A stretch of DNA of 64,000 bases from Bacteroides sp. (GTDB lineage: Bacteria > Bacteroidota > Bacteroidia > Bacteroidales > UBA7960). The DNA lies in contig JAZBOS010000151.1 of the NCBI GenBank assembly GCA_036351255.1, positions 1-64,000 on the forward strand, written 5' to 3'. Under the pieces are notes generated by a model. It made no database searches and had not been told where the DNA came from. It was given only the letters and a program-made list of their open reading frames with translations. The first letter of the stretch is position 1, and each line of letters begins with the position of its first letter. This document shows, one piece after another, positions 43,692-52,908 of this stretch. A program made the position numbers and the translations under genes.

Positions 43692-44321
43692 TCACATAAA
43701 AAAACACACCCTGATAATCAGCACAATGCCGGCCAATACCAGGGAAACCCCAACCACACGGTTGATGACGGTCAGTACCCTGGCATTAAGGTATCGCTTG
43801 ATGCGATGGGCAATGAAGCTTTTAAACACATCGGCCACAAAAACCATTCCGATGACCCCGGCAAAGAATACAAGGATTTCGCGTGAGGGGATGGTGTATT
43901 TTGACGAGGCAATCCCCATCACACCGATCCAGAACAGCAGCAGGAAGGGGTTAAAGATGTTCATAAAGAACCCCTTCATTATATACTTGAAGACCCCTTG
44001 CCCTTTTACCCGCACTTCAATGCTGACGGGGGCGGGCATCACATATTTTCGGGTAAAGGTCACCGCCCCGAACCCCATCAGGATCAATCCGCCAATAAAG
44101 CCCATGGTGACCTGGTTGCTTTCGTTTTGAAAGATCTGCAGGGCGCCCAGGTAGCTGAGGGCAATGAAGGCCAGGTCGCTCAGCACAACGCCCATGGCAA
44201 ACTGTACGCCTGAGCGAAAACCCCTGTGAATGCTGGTTTGTACCAGGGCAATGAAGGTGGGCCCGATCAGGAAGGCCATGGTGAAGCCCAGGATAACGCC
44301 TTGAATCAGAACAGAGAACAT
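43692..44321 (-). CDS. LysE-family amino-acid exporter
   Basis: 209 residues with six membrane segments. The start (FTMAFLIGPTFIALVQTSIHRGFRSGVQFAMG) has the GPxF and glycine pattern of LysE/RhtB exporters. The second half holds FFMNIFNPFLLLFWIGVMG, the N-P motif. It exports amino acids from the cytoplasm; substrate unknown. Lies 6 bases after the GH3 gene and just before gltX. Confidence 0.88.
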   Translation of the reverse strand: MFSVLIQGVILGFTMAFLIGPTFIALVQTSIHRGFRSGVQFAMGVVLSDLAFIALSYLGALQIFQNESNQVTMGFIGGLILMGFGAVTFTRKYVMPAPVSIEVRVKGQGVFKYIMKGFFMNIFNPFLLLFWIGVMGIASSKYTIPSREILVFFAGVIGMVFVADVFKSFIAHRIKRYLNARVLTVINRVVGVSLVLAGIVLIIRVCFFM

Positions 44322-44327
44322 CAGGTT

Positions 44328-45866
44328 TTAAACTGGTTTTTGTTGTTTGACAAAAGCTTCCCACTCTTCGTAAACAGCGCCTTTAACTACCCTTGGGAAT
44401 TTATTTTGTGAGCCTTCTTTGCCCTTTGATCGCATCCACTGGTAAAACACCGCCGGGGGCAAGACTTCCACCATCACCTCACGGATGGCGGCAATGCGTT
44501 CCACCCGGTAGTCGTCGTTCAGGATCTTGAGGTTTTCGTCGATGGCGTTACGCAAAACTTCGGCGTCTACCTCACTGTCGGTCCCTACGAACCATTTGTG
44601 AGCAAACATGCTGTTGTACTTGATCCCGGCAACGGTGAACTCGCGAACCTCGACATTCAGCTGGTCTTCAGCCATTTTGATGGCCATGTTCATATTCTCC
44701 TGCGAGAGGTGCTCGCCGCAGAGGTTAAGGAAATGCTTGGTGCGGCCGGTGATGACGATCTCGCTGAGCTCCTTGCTGGTAAACTTGATGGTGTCGCCAA
44801 TAAGATAGCGGTATGCCCCGGCACAGGTGGTCAACAGCAGGGCGTATTCCTTACCTTCTTCAATTTGCCCGATGGTCAGGGTCTCGGCATCGGGTTTCAG
44901 GTTGCCTTCACCGTCGAAATTACTGCTGTTGAATGGCACGAACTCATAAAACAAACCATTATTCAACACCAGTTGCATGCTGTTGGTGTTGGGGCGCGAC
45001 TGGAAGGCAATAAAGCCTTCGGAGGCCAGGTAGGTCTCAATATAGGTGATGGGTTTGCCCAGCAACTTTTCGAAACCTTTGACATAAGGGGCGAACGACA
45101 CGCCGCCGTGGACAAAGATGCTCAGGTTTGGCCAGATCTCATGAATGTTCTTCAGCTTGTAGTGGTCGATGATCTTTTCGATAAGGATCTGCCACCAGGC
45201 CGGTACGCCTACAATGACCCCAATGTCCCAGTCCCTGGCTTTCTTGACGATCTCATCGAGTTTGGTGGGCCAGTCGCGTTCCTTTGAGATTCGCTTGCCG
45301 GGCTTATAGAAATGCTCGAACCAGAAAGGGATGTTCTTGGTGGTGATGCCCGAGAGGTCGCCTTCGTAATAGGTCCCGTTGTATTGAAGGTGAGTGCTTC
45401 CGCCCAGCATCAGGATGCCTTTTTCAAAAAAAGACCTGGGAAAGTCGTAGCGTGCCAGGGAAAAGATCTGGCGGGTGCTGGTTTTCTTTATGGCCCGCAG
45501 CATATCATTGGTAACGGGGATGTATTTGCTGGAGGCTTCAGATGTGCCGCTGCTCAGGGCAAAATACTTTACTTTACCTGGCCAGCAAACGAAGGGCTCG
45601 CCATTGAGCGAGCGAAACCACCAATCGCGGAAGATTTGGTTGTAGTCGTAAAGGGGTACGCGCTTTTGGTATTGGCTGACCAGGTCGTTTGCGCGAATCA
45701 TTTCACTGAACCCAAAATGTTCACCAAAGGCGGTGGAAGAGGCTTTGCGCAGAAGCTTTTTCAGCTCCCTGCGCTGGACCTTCTCAGGTTCCCTGGTGCT
45801 GAAAATAACGGGCATTCTGCCTTTCAGCTCGATGGCCCGTTTAATGATGGATCCTAAAATGGGCAT
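44328..45866 (-). CDS. GH3-family acyl-adenylating enzyme (auxin-responsive GH3-like)
   Basis: 512 residues from the ATG at 45866 (MPILGSIIKRAIELKGR). The frame runs 25 codons further upstream, but that part is not conserved in character and lies in the interval after lysS. GH3 motifs: KYFALSSGTSEASSKYIPV (ATP loop, about 92-110), YLASEGFIAFQ, LTTCAGAYRYLIGDTIKF and ITGRTKHFLNLCGEHLS. Plant GH3 enzymes adenylate a carboxylic acid and join it to an amino acid; the bacterial substrate is unknown. The neighbouring LysE exporter and two tRNA synthetases point to amino-acid chemistry, by inference. Confidence 0.85.
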   Translation of the reverse strand: MPILGSIIKRAIELKGRMPVIFSTREPEKVQRRELKKLLRKASSTAFGEHFGFSEMIRANDLVSQYQKRVPLYDYNQIFRDWWFRSLNGEPFVCWPGKVKYFALSSGTSEASSKYIPVTNDMLRAIKKTSTRQIFSLARYDFPRSFFEKGILMLGGSTHLQYNGTYYEGDLSGITTKNIPFWFEHFYKPGKRISKERDWPTKLDEIVKKARDWDIGVIVGVPAWWQILIEKIIDHYKLKNIHEIWPNLSIFVHGGVSFAPYVKGFEKLLGKPITYIETYLASEGFIAFQSRPNTNSMQLVLNNGLFYEFVPFNSSNFDGEGNLKPDAETLTIGQIEEGKEYALLLTTCAGAYRYLIGDTIKFTSKELSEIVITGRTKHFLNLCGEHLSQENMNMAIKMAEDQLNVEVREFTVAGIKYNSMFAHKWFVGTDSEVDAEVLRNAIDENLKILNDDYRVERIAAIREVMVEVLPPAVFYQWMRSKGKEGSQNKFPRVVKGAVYEEWEAFVKQQKPV

Positions 45867-45921
45867 GATGGTTTGTTTTTTTGGTTGGCAGTATGTTGAC
45901 CGGAATGACCCGGCGTTTGGA

Positions 45922-47655
45922 TCAGGTTCCGGCTTTTTCAATCCATTCCTTCACTTCTTCAGGTTTTGGGGCAGGCACATCCATTTTAAGTTTTTTGCGC
46001 AGGCCGCATAATTGATTAAATACCTTGTTGGGATTGGCATCCTTCAGGGCTGCAGGTTCTGCAAAACCGGCTTGTTGCAGGACGGGGATCCAGGTGTTGG
46101 GTACGCCGATGGCCTGGAAAAGCTCTTCGTGGCCGGTGGCCGTGGAAGTTTTCTCGGGCCGCATCTGGGGAAAGAACAATACATCCTGAATAGAGGGGCT
46201 GTTGGTCATGATCATGCTCAGTCGGTCGATGCCGATACCCAGGCCAGCGGTGGGGGGCATGCCCGTCTCAATGGCGTGCAGAAAATCTTCGTCGAGGATC
46301 ATGGCCTCGGGGTCCCCACGGCGACCCAGCTCGATTTGTTCTTCAAAGCGCTGACGCTGGTCGATGGGGTCATTAAGTTCGGAAAAAGCATTGCAGATCT
46401 CCTTGCCGTTGCAGATGGCCTCGAAGCGTTCGACCAGCCCGGGCTTGCTGCGGTGTTTCTTAGCCAGGGGTGACATCTCCACCGGATAATCGGTGATGAA
46501 AGTGGGCTGTATCAGTTTGGGTTCGCAAAACTCGCCAAAGATCTCGTCGATGAGTTTCCCCCGGCCCATGCTGGGGTCGGTCTCCAGTCCGAGGCTGTGG
46601 GCGAAGCTGCGCATCTGGTCTTCGTCCATTTCCGAGACATCGGTGCCGGTAAAGTGCTGGATGGCACCATACATCGTGAAACGGGTCCATGGCCTTTTGA
46701 AATCAATCAGGTGCTCACCAACCTGTACCTGGGTCTTGCCGTGGAGGTCGAGGGCGATCTTCTCGACCATTTCTTCCACTAGGTTCATCATCCACTCGTA
46801 GTCGCGGTAAGCCACATAAAGTTCCATCTGGGTGAACTCGGGGTTGTGAAAGCGGCTCATGCCCTCGTTGCGGAAGTCCTTGGCGAACTCGAAGACGCCT
46901 TCGAAGCCGCCTACAATAAGTCGTTTCAGGTAAAGCTCATTGGCGATCCTGAGGTAAAGGGTTGTATCAAGGGTGTTGTGATAAGTCTTAAATGGCCTGG
47001 CGGCAGCCCCTCCATAGATGGGTTGCAATACAGGGGTTTCCACCTCGAGGTAACCTTTGTCGAGGAGGAAGCTGCGCATGCTATGCACCAGCTGTGCACG
47101 CTTGCGGAAGGTATCTTTTATCTGGGGGTTTACAATGAGGTCGATATGACGCTGGCGGTAACGCTGCTCGGCGTCCGTAAAGGCGTGATAGACGTGGCCT
47201 CCCTTTTCTTTGACAACGGGCAGGGGACGCAGCGATTTGGTCAGGATCTTGTATTCCTTCACGTGGATGGTGATCTCGCCCATGCGCGTGACGAACACGA
47301 AGCCCTTCACGCCAATGATGTCGCCAATGTCGAGCAGGCGCTTGAACACCACATTGTAGAAGCTCTTGTCTTCGCCGGGACAGATTTCATCGCGGTTGAA
47401 GTAAAGCTGGATGCGGCCGGTGTCGTCCTGCAGCTCTACAAAGGAGGCGTTGCCCATAATGCGGCGGCTCATGATGCGGCCGGCCAGGCTGATGTCCTGG
47501 TAGAGGTTATTGTCATTGGGGTAATTTTCGTGGATATCCCGGGCTGTGACATTCACTTCAAAACTATCGGCCGGGTAAGGGTTTATGCCCATATCGAGCA
47601 ATTCATTGAGCGCATCCCTGCGCATTTGCTCCTGTTCGCTTAATCGCACACTCAT
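45922..47655 (-). CDS. lysS: Lysyl-tRNA synthetase, class II
   Basis: 577 residues. The OB-fold anticodon domain (about 55-160, [20 protein letters not shown]) precedes the class II core: motif 2 [18 protein letters not shown], then [19 protein letters not shown] [19 protein letters not shown], and motif 3 [17 protein letters not shown]-terminal extension of about 80 residues follows ([16 protein letters not shown]), as in other Bacteroidetes LysS. First gene of the four-gene unit; 55 bases separate it from the GH3 start. A TATCTTTG (47693-47686, minus) is the probable -7 element. Confidence 0.95.
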   Translation of the reverse strand: MSVRLSEQEQMRRDALNELLDMGINPYPADSFEVNVTARDIHENYPNDNNLYQDISLAGRIMSRRIMGNASFVELQDDTGRIQLYFNRDEICPGEDKSFYNVVFKRLLDIGDIIGVKGFVFVTRMGEITIHVKEYKILTKSLRPLPVVKEKGGHVYHAFTDAEQRYRQRHIDLIVNPQIKDTFRKRAQLVHSMRSFLLDKGYLEVETPVLQPIYGGAAARPFKTYHNTLDTTLYLRIANELYLKRLIVGGFEGVFEFAKDFRNEGMSRFHNPEFTQMELYVAYRDYEWMMNLVEEMVEKIALDLHGKTQVQVGEHLIDFKRPWTRFTMYGAIQHFTGTDVSEMDEDQMRSFAHSLGLETDPSMGRGKLIDEIFGEFCEPKLIQPTFITDYPVEMSPLAKKHRSKPGLVERFEAICNGKEICNAFSELNDPIDQRQRFEEQIELGRRGDPEAMILDEDFLHAIETGMPPTAGLGIGIDRLSMIMTNSPSIQDVLFFPQMRPEKTSTATGHEELFQAIGVPNTWIPVLQQAGFAEPAALKDANPNKVFNQLCGLRKKLKMDVPAPKPEEVKEWIEKAGT

Positions 47656-47685
47656 TGTTTTTGCTTTCCTTTAAAAAATCGATTG

Positions 47686-47693
47686 CAAAGATA
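47686..47693 (-). promoter_or_regulatory. Candidate -7 element of the lysS unit
   Basis: Minus-strand TATCTTTG matches TAnnTTTG, about 31 bases upstream of the lysS ATG. No -33 TTG at the normal distance. Confidence 0.4.
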
Positions 47694-47866
47694 CGGAATA
47701 TAATATTTTTTGCACTCAGGCAAGGGGCAAGACTTTTTCTTTTCAAAAAGGCACAAGGCCAGATGAGGGAGAAGGAGCATCTTTGTCAGAATTAAATGCA
47801 CTATTTTCAGTGATTTCGGTTATTTTTGCCCCTATACTATTGATGCCATTTTAAACCCCTGCAGTT

Positions 47867-50506
47867 ATGAAACGCCTTTTTACGTTATCCCTGTTTGTTT
47901 TACTCACTATGGCAGCGGCTGCCCAGCAGCCGGTTTATTCGCGTCTGAAAATCAATATGGAAGGACGCGAGCTCAGGGAGCTGGCCGAACTGGGTGTGGA
48001 TACTGAAAGCATGGAATATCGCCCCGGATTGTATGTCATCGGGGAATACAGTGAGAAGGAGCAGGACCGCATCGCCGGGGCAGGGTTTTCTTTTGAGGTG
48101 CTGATTGAGGACATGTCGGCATATTACTCGGCAAGAAATGCCGGACTGGATAAGGCTGCCATTGAAGCATCGTGGCGCAAGCCAGACCCCAACCGGAAAT
48201 ACCAGACGCCTGAAAATTTTTCTTTGGGCAGTATGGGCGGGTATTTAACTTATGATGAGCTCCTTGCTGAACTGGATGCGATGCATGCGCAGTACCCTGA
48301 TCTCATTTCAGAGAAGGCACCCATCGGAACCATTCTGACAATTCAGTGGCGTCCGGTTTACTGGCTGCGTATTTCAAACAATCCTGATGTTGAGCAGGAT
48401 AAGCCCAAGGTGCTCTATACGGCTCTGATGCACGCCCGCGAGCCGATTGGCATGCAACAGATGATTTACCAGATGTGGTATCTGCTGGAAAACTACGGGA
48501 CAGATCCCGAGATTACTTACCTGATGGATAATGTTGAGATGTATTTTGTGCCTTGCATTAACCCTGACGGATACATCTATAATCAACAGACCAATCCCAA
48601 CGGGGGCGGGATGTACCGTAAGAACATGCGGCTGAATGGGGACGGAAGCTATGGGGTGGACCTGAACCGGAACTTTGGGTATTTCTGGGGGCACGATGAC
48701 TCGGGTTCCTCTTCAACCCCTTCTTCTATGACTTATCGAGGCACCGCTCCTTTTTCGGAACCCGAGACCCAGATCGTGAAATATTTTGCCGAGCAGTTTG
48801 ATTTCGACCTTGCGCTGAACAACCATACTTATTCCGACCTGCTGATTTATCCTTGGGGGTACCAGAATCAGCTTACTCCCGATGGTGAGATCTTTTCGTC
48901 TTTTGCGGAGCTTCTTACCCGGGAAAATAATTATACATATGGAACCTGTTACGAAACCCTGAACTATCTTGTCAACGGGGGCTCTGACGACTGGTTTTAC
49001 GGTGAACAGGAAACCAAGGATAAAGTGTTTGCCTTTACGCCTGAGGCGGGCAGTCCCTCGGATGGGTTTTGGCCAGCAATGAACCGCATCGAAGAGATTT
49101 GCGCCGGACATACCTGGATGAACCTTGGCCTGGCCAACCTGGCACTGTCCTATGCCGAACTCAAGCCTTTAGCAGCGCAGCAGGCGGAAACACATTATTT
49201 TTATTTCCCCTTTGAAATAAAAAACCTGGGGCTTGCCTCTCCTTCAAGCTTCACAGTTTCTGTGGAACCCATCAGTCCCCTGGTCATCTCAAGCGGGGGC
49301 CCCCTGGTATTCGAAGAGATGGAAGTTTTGGAAACGCTTGTTGATTCCATACAAATTACCCTTCACCCATCGACTTACGCTGGGTTAATGTATGATTTCG
49401 AGGTGTTGCTTGACAATGGGAGTTTTATCTGGCGCGATACCATCAGAGGATATTTTGGGGAGGCCCCCGTGTTGTTTGCTGACAATTTTGAAACATCCGA
49501 AAACTGGAGCAGCACGGTTTGGGGTCTGACCAGCAACCAATACGTTTCGGCCCCTAACTCTATGACCGACAGCCCGGGCGGGCAGTATGGCAATTATGCC
49601 AATGCGGTATTAACCCTGAATGATCCGGTGGACCTCAGCAATCACGGGATGGCATTTACAGAGTTCTCAGCACGCTGGGACATTGAAAGTAATTATGACT
49701 ACGTGCAGTTGCAGGTCTCGGAAAATGGAGGAACGAGCTGGACGGCCTTGCCAGGCCTTTACACCCGCAGTGGTTCGAATAACCAAGACTCGGGGCAACA
49801 TCTGTGGGACGGGAATCAAAGCACCTGGGTGCAGGAAAAGATCTCGCTGGAAGCTTTTGCCGGCAAGGAAATCCTGATGCGCTTTCGCCTGGTGAGCGAT
49901 GTCAGCCTCACCAAGGATGGCTTTTATTTTGATGACTTTAAAATTTATGCCCTGGAAGACTTTGAGCCTTTGGCCCCGGTGATCACCGGGCAACAGCCGA
50001 TGACCATCCTTATGGGAGAAACGTTCTCCATCGAATTGGAATGGATAACAGTAGAAGATAATTTTGTCAGCTATCCCCAGGGTCATACGCTGGAGATCAT
50101 TCCGGGCGAGGATTATTCACTGGAAGGGGATAATATTGTCCCCGACCCGGATTTTTACGGCAACCTGGAGGTTTTGCTGAAGGTGAATAACGGCATCCTT
50201 GAAAGTGAGGAATACCCCTTTGTGGTGGAGGTGCTGAATACGATGGATACTGAAGAACTGCTGCAAAGTAATTCCCTTGTTTTTTATAATCAACTGAGGA
50301 AATCCCTGGTGCTGGTTCCGGGCAACGACTTTGAAAACGGAGCATTGCAGCTGACGGTCTTTGACCTTTATGGGCGAAAAGTCCATCAGGAGGTCATTTC
50401 GAACGCTGGCGGAAGACAAGCTATTCCCCTGGCACTCAGGCCAGGTGTATACGTCTTTGAGATAAGGGGAGAGCAAGCCTTCAGGGGTAAGTTTTGCGTA
50501 TATTAA
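47867..50506 (+). CDS. T9SS-secreted M14 zinc carboxypeptidase
   Basis: 879 residues with a signal peptide (ends AAAQ). A pro-like segment runs to about 120, then the M14 domain (about 122-420): zinc ligands HARE (His189, Glu192) and His320 (ALNNHTYSD), substrate Arg/Asn in GVDLNRNFGYFW, and catalytic Glu393 in FTPEAG. An Ig-like region follows, then an immune-inhibitor-A-like MAM domain (about 540-690, LFADNFETSENWSS ... DGFYFDDFKIY), and a T9SS sorting domain (VFDLYGRKVHQEVISN, LRPGVYVFEIRG). It removes C-terminal residues from peptides outside the cell. A TATTTTTG at 47821-47828 is a candidate -7 element. Confidence 0.9.
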   Translation: MKRLFTLSLFVLLTMAAAAQQPVYSRLKINMEGRELRELAELGVDTESMEYRPGLYVIGEYSEKEQDRIAGAGFSFEVLIEDMSAYYSARNAGLDKAAIEASWRKPDPNRKYQTPENFSLGSMGGYLTYDELLAELDAMHAQYPDLISEKAPIGTILTIQWRPVYWLRISNNPDVEQDKPKVLYTALMHAREPIGMQQMIYQMWYLLENYGTDPEITYLMDNVEMYFVPCINPDGYIYNQQTNPNGGGMYRKNMRLNGDGSYGVDLNRNFGYFWGHDDSGSSSTPSSMTYRGTAPFSEPETQIVKYFAEQFDFDLALNNHTYSDLLIYPWGYQNQLTPDGEIFSSFAELLTRENNYTYGTCYETLNYLVNGGSDDWFYGEQETKDKVFAFTPEAGSPSDGFWPAMNRIEEICAGHTWMNLGLANLALSYAELKPLAAQQAETHYFYFPFEIKNLGLASPSSFTVSVEPISPLVISSGGPLVFEEMEVLETLVDSIQITLHPSTYAGLMYDFEVLLDNGSFIWRDTIRGYFGEAPVLFADNFETSENWSSTVWGLTSNQYVSAPNSMTDSPGGQYGNYANAVLTLNDPVDLSNHGMAFTEFSARWDIESNYDYVQLQVSENGGTSWTALPGLYTRSGSNNQDSGQHLWDGNQSTWVQEKISLEAFAGKEILMRFRLVSDVSLTKDGFYFDDFKIYALEDFEPLAPVITGQQPMTILMGETFSIELEWITVEDNFVSYPQGHTLEIIPGEDYSLEGDNIVPDPDFYGNLEVLLKVNNGILESEEYPFVVEVLNTMDTEELLQSNSLVFYNQLRKSLVLVPGNDFENGALQLTVFDLYGRKVHQEVISNAGGRQAIPLALRPGVYVFEIRGEQAFRGKFCVY

Positions 50507-50530
50507 TCCCAATTTAGAAAATAACAGACT

Positions 50531-51961
50531 ATGGCACGCAGGCACCCCCTGTTTAACCAGGTTATCGAGAACCTTCCCATTACAAGCTTTGCTGCCGAGG
50601 GTAAAGCCATTGCCCGGGTGGGCGAGCTGGTGGTGTTTCTGAATTACGGTGCCCCGGGCGATGTGGTGGATATCCGAATCAAAAAGACCAGGAAGAACTA
50701 CCTGGAAGGGGAGATCCTGAAGATCCATACCACCTCACCAGACCGCGCAGAGCCCTTTTGTGAGCATTTTGGCCTTTGCGGGGGTTGTAAATGGCAGCAC
50801 CTGGATTATGAAAGGCAGCTGCATTACAAGCAGCAACAAGTGGTCGACAGCCTGGAACGCATCGGCAGAGTGAAGCCCGGCAGCTATGAACTGATCCCCA
50901 TTGCCGGATCAGAAAAATCGACTTTTTACCGCAACAAACTGGAATATACCTTCTCTGACAGGCGCTGGCTTACAAAAAGGGACATTGAATCTGGCGAGGA
51001 GTTTAAAGACCTGAACGCTCTTGGGTTTCACATCCCCGGACTTTACGACAAAGTGTTGGACATTAAAAAGTGCTGGCTGCAGCCCGAGCCTTCCAATGCC
51101 ATCCGGCTTGCCGTCAAAGCCTTTGCACTTGAACAGGGACTTTCTTTTTATGACATTAGGGAGGATAAAGGATTGCTGCGTAACCTGATCATTCGCAACA
51201 GTTCAAGCGGGGAAGTGATGGTTTCGATGATTTTTGGAGAAAACGACACGGAGGGTATCAGGTTGGTGATGGATTTTATCGGTGACCGTTTTCCGGAGGT
51301 AACCACCCTGGCTTATTTTATCAACAACAAGAAAAACAGTAGCATTGTCGATCTGGAACCGGTGATTTATAACGGCAATCCCTATATGATGGAGGAGATG
51401 GAAGGGCTGAAGTTTGCCATTGGGCCCAAGTCGTTTTTCCAGACCAATGCGCCACAAGCTAATCGCTTGTATACCATTGCCCGGGATTTTGCAGGTCTGG
51501 AAGGGCACGAGGTGGTTTATGACTTATATACCGGAACGGGTACCATTGCCCTATTCCTTGCGCAGCAAGCTTCGAAGGTGATTGGTGTGGAGTATGTGGA
51601 AGAGGCCGTTGTGCATGCAAGGGAGAATGCTGCTTTTAATGGGGTTACCAATACCCTGTTTTTTGCAGGTGATATGCCCAAAGTGTTCAATGAGGTCCTG
51701 CTCGACCGTCACGGGTATCCGCACGTGGTCGTAACTGACCCCCCCCGGGCTGGCATGCATTCTGATGTGGTGAAACAGGTTGCCCGCAGCGGGGCAGATA
51801 AAGTGGTCTACGTTAGCTGCAACCCTGCTACACAGGCGAGGGACATTGAAATGCTCATTGACACTTACATCCTGAAGAAGGTGCAACCCCTGGACATGTT
51901 TCCGCATACCCAACATGTGGAAAGTGTTGCACTGCTCATTCGGAAAGGACTGGAGGAGTAA
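50531..51961 (+). CDS. rlmD: 23S rRNA (uracil-5-)-methyltransferase RlmD/RumA type
   Basis: 476 residues. A TRAM domain (about 10-75) leads; CEHFGLCGGCKW with a later ILKKCW-type Cys (DIKKCWLQP) gives four cysteines for a 4Fe-4S cluster. The SAM fold has VYDLYTGTGTIALFLA (about 331-346); VTDPPRAGMHSDV and YVSCNPATQARD hold the catalytic cysteine (about 430). It methylates a uridine of rRNA or, in some relatives, tRNA (TrmA-like); the target is inferred. 24 bases after the carboxypeptidase gene. Confidence 0.9.
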   Translation: MARRHPLFNQVIENLPITSFAAEGKAIARVGELVVFLNYGAPGDVVDIRIKKTRKNYLEGEILKIHTTSPDRAEPFCEHFGLCGGCKWQHLDYERQLHYKQQQVVDSLERIGRVKPGSYELIPIAGSEKSTFYRNKLEYTFSDRRWLTKRDIESGEEFKDLNALGFHIPGLYDKVLDIKKCWLQPEPSNAIRLAVKAFALEQGLSFYDIREDKGLLRNLIIRNSSSGEVMVSMIFGENDTEGIRLVMDFIGDRFPEVTTLAYFINNKKNSSIVDLEPVIYNGNPYMMEEMEGLKFAIGPKSFFQTNAPQANRLYTIARDFAGLEGHEVVYDLYTGTGTIALFLAQQASKVIGVEYVEEAVVHARENAAFNGVTNTLFFAGDMPKVFNEVLLDRHGYPHVVVTDPPRAGMHSDVVKQVARSGADKVVYVSCNPATQARDIEMLIDTYILKKVQPLDMFPHTQHVESVALLIRKGLEE

Positions 51962-52032
51962 GAATCCTTTCCCTTGTCAGCGAACAACAAAGCCCTATTG
52001 TTGTTTATTGAAATAAAAACCTACTGAATTGT

Positions 52033-52683
52033 ATGAAGACAGCGCTTGTTATCGGGGCTACGGGACTGGTAGGCCATCAGTTGGTAAAACAATTGATGGT
52101 TGATAAGGATTTTGACAAAGTGGTTTTGTTTTCGCGGCGTTCAACGGGGCTTGCAAGCCCTAAGCTGGAGGAACACCTCATCGATTTTGACCATCCTGAC
52201 CAGTGGCAACACCTGGTCAAGGGCGATGTGTTATTCTCGGCCTTGGGTACAACGCTTTCTAAGGCAGGCAGTAAAAAAGCCCAGTTTAAGGTTGATCATG
52301 GCTATCAGTTTCAGTTTGCTGCTGCTGCTGCACGCAATGCAGTGCCGGCCTATGTGCTGGTTTCATCAGCAGGGGCCAGCCCCAGAAGCAAGGCCTTTTA
52401 TATGCGTATGAAAGGTGAACTGGAGCGCGATGTGAAAGGGCTGTTGTTTTCATTCATTATCCTGATCAAACCGGGCCCCCTGCAGGGAAATCGTCAGGAG
52501 AAGCGCTTGGGTGAAAATATAGGCGTGGCCGTTATTCGTTTTTTCAATGGTTTAGGCCTTTTTAAGAAATACCGGCCCATTGGTGGAGATGAAGTTTCCC
52601 GTGCGATGATCAGAGCCTATAAGCAAGCGAAACCAGGGGTGTCTTCTTTTCAGCTGGATGAATTGTTTGCCCTGGCCCAATAA
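52033..52683 (+). CDS. NAD(P)-binding Rossmann protein (HTATIP2/YbjT-like)
   Basis: 216 residues, short atypical SDR. TALVIGATGLVGHQLVKQL is the dinucleotide motif GxTGxxG; the FSALGTTLSKAGSKKAQF stretch and YVLVSSAGASPRSKAFYMRMKGELE (with Tyr and Lys) are typical of the oxidoreductase HTATIP2/YbjT group. Substrate unknown. Starts 72 bases after rlmD on the same strand. Confidence 0.82.
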   Translation: MKTALVIGATGLVGHQLVKQLMVDKDFDKVVLFSRRSTGLASPKLEEHLIDFDHPDQWQHLVKGDVLFSALGTTLSKAGSKKAQFKVDHGYQFQFAAAAARNAVPAYVLVSSAGASPRSKAFYMRMKGELERDVKGLLFSFIILIKPGPLQGNRQEKRLGENIGVAVIRFFNGLGLFKKYRPIGGDEVSRAMIRAYKQAKPGVSSFQLDELFALAQ

Positions 52684-52908
52684 CTTAAGAGTCTGATTAT
52701 TATTAAGGGTGGTTTTGAACGTCTTGTATTTTTCTTTCTTGCAGTATTGAATATCACTCTGTTCCTTTCGTTTAGGGTGTTGAGATTTACATCCCCAGGA
52801 AAGAGGAATTGTGAGGGTGTGTCTTACCCATTAAATGGAAAATAAGGAAATAAAAAATGGTAACCTGCTGTAAGCAAGTTACCATTGCTGTTTTATATCA
52901 GTCGGGTT

